Of a DNA stretch of 41,555 nt, positions 41,244-41,555 are shown piece after piece. Position 1 is the first letter of the stretch; every line of letters begins with the position of its first letter. Under the pieces are notes generated by a model. That model was not told where the DNA came from. It saw only the letters and a program-made list of their open reading frames with translations, and ran no database searches. Source of the DNA: CAWUIH01 sp963922495 (lineage in GTDB: Bacteria > Pseudomonadota > Gammaproteobacteria > Coxiellales > Coxiellaceae); contig CAWUIH010000011.1 of NCBI GenBank assembly GCA_963922495.1, positions 1 to 41,555 of the forward strand. The letters are read 5' to 3'. Position numbers and translations under genes: made by a program.

Positions 41244-41555
41244 GTGACTATATATTTTAAATTTGTGTTAAATGAGGTGCGGCGAACTGTAAAAAAATAT
41301 TCTTGATAATGTGTCAGACAAACACTCTCTATCGAACTATCACTTGAGCCATACAGGAATTTATTACGGTTACTATTGTCCTCTCAACACTGTATAATAA
41401 AATCTCTGAAATTTGTTCTACGTAGAACCTTTATTAATTTATTCTGCAGATGCGGGTGTAAAATGCTCACTAAATGGTTACAATACTCCAGTGATTAAGT
41501 TATGTGACGCATTCATTGTAACCCCCCTGAGTGATTAAGAAATAATTAAGTTGGG
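41244..41555. other. Non-coding tail after parB
   Basis: Apart from the parS-like palindrome, the only structure seen is AGTGATTAAG at 41490-41499 and 41530-41539. No gene or T-tract terminator is visible. If the molecule is circular, the last codons and TAA stop of traI occupy 41546-41555 on the minus strand, making this a convergent intergenic region. Confidence 0.5.
41416..41429. promoter_or_regulatory. parS-like palindrome
   Basis: GTTCTACGTAGAAC is a perfect 14-bp palindrome. It shares GTT, ACGT and AAC with the canonical parS core GTTTCACGTGAAAC, and it lies just after a ParB of the family that binds such sites. I noticed no other copy. Confidence 0.55.

Overview
The window looks like a low-GC gammaproteobacterial conjugative plasmid with a compact F-type (MPF-F, MobF) transfer system. 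It may be the whole circular replicon: if position 41555 joins position 1, the truncated traI frame gains three codons and a TAA stop, and traI and parB then converge across about 300 bp. A host in or near the Legionellales/Thiotrichales is a guess. It rests on AT-rich codon use, a PAS-LuxR regulator, Pht-like and MHS-type transporters and a Legionella-like IS66 remnant, and has low confidence.

Layout. (1) Positions 1-26088, almost all on the minus strand, hold the transfer region, transcribed right to left. The order is a small Arc/TraY-like protein, two small genes, a second pilin and a half-length TraL-like gene, two more small genes, then traA-L-E-K-B-V-C-W-U-trbC-N-F-trbB-H-orf-G-(reverse-strand membrane gene)-D-I. 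This is the F gene order in reduced form, without trbI, traP, traQ, traT, traX or traM. (2) 26089-26335 is a divergent control region. It has back-to-back promoters and repeated CTC-N5-GAG operator-like sites next to an XRE-family regulator, which probably governs transfer. (3) 26918-34814 is a cargo region. It starts with a dehydrogenase relic and ends with IS66 debris. Between them are a gamma-carbonic-anhydrase-like protein, a 2OG-Fe(II) oxygenase, a Pht-like MFS transporter, a sensor-like protein, a SAM methyltransferase, an MHS-type transporter and a PAS-LuxR regulator. (4) 34815-35951 holds a mobile mystery protein A/B pair (HTH + Fic) with a repeated operator. (5) 36031-41429 is the replication and partition block. 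It has iterons in two clusters, a parA-parB-orf115 operon, a Rep_3 initiator with a perfect DnaA box, a second chromosomal-type ParB overlapping rep, and a parS-like palindrome.

How it works together. Rep binds the iterons. Two partition modules, and perhaps the Fic pair, stabilise the plasmid. The XRE regulator sits between its own promoter and the transfer promoter. TraI (relaxase, helicase and Toprim domain) and TraD deliver DNA to the F-type channel and pilus. A small membrane protein encoded against the operon between traG and traD sits where F carries the entry-exclusion gene traS. The cargo island looks like a regulated small-molecule modification and transport unit of unknown substrate.

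The most unusual features are the second pilin with a TraL-like half gene, the reverse-strand traS-position gene, the paired oppositely oriented iteron clusters around parAB, the TraI-Toprim fusion and the metabolite island. All calls come from reading the sequence; no database search was run.
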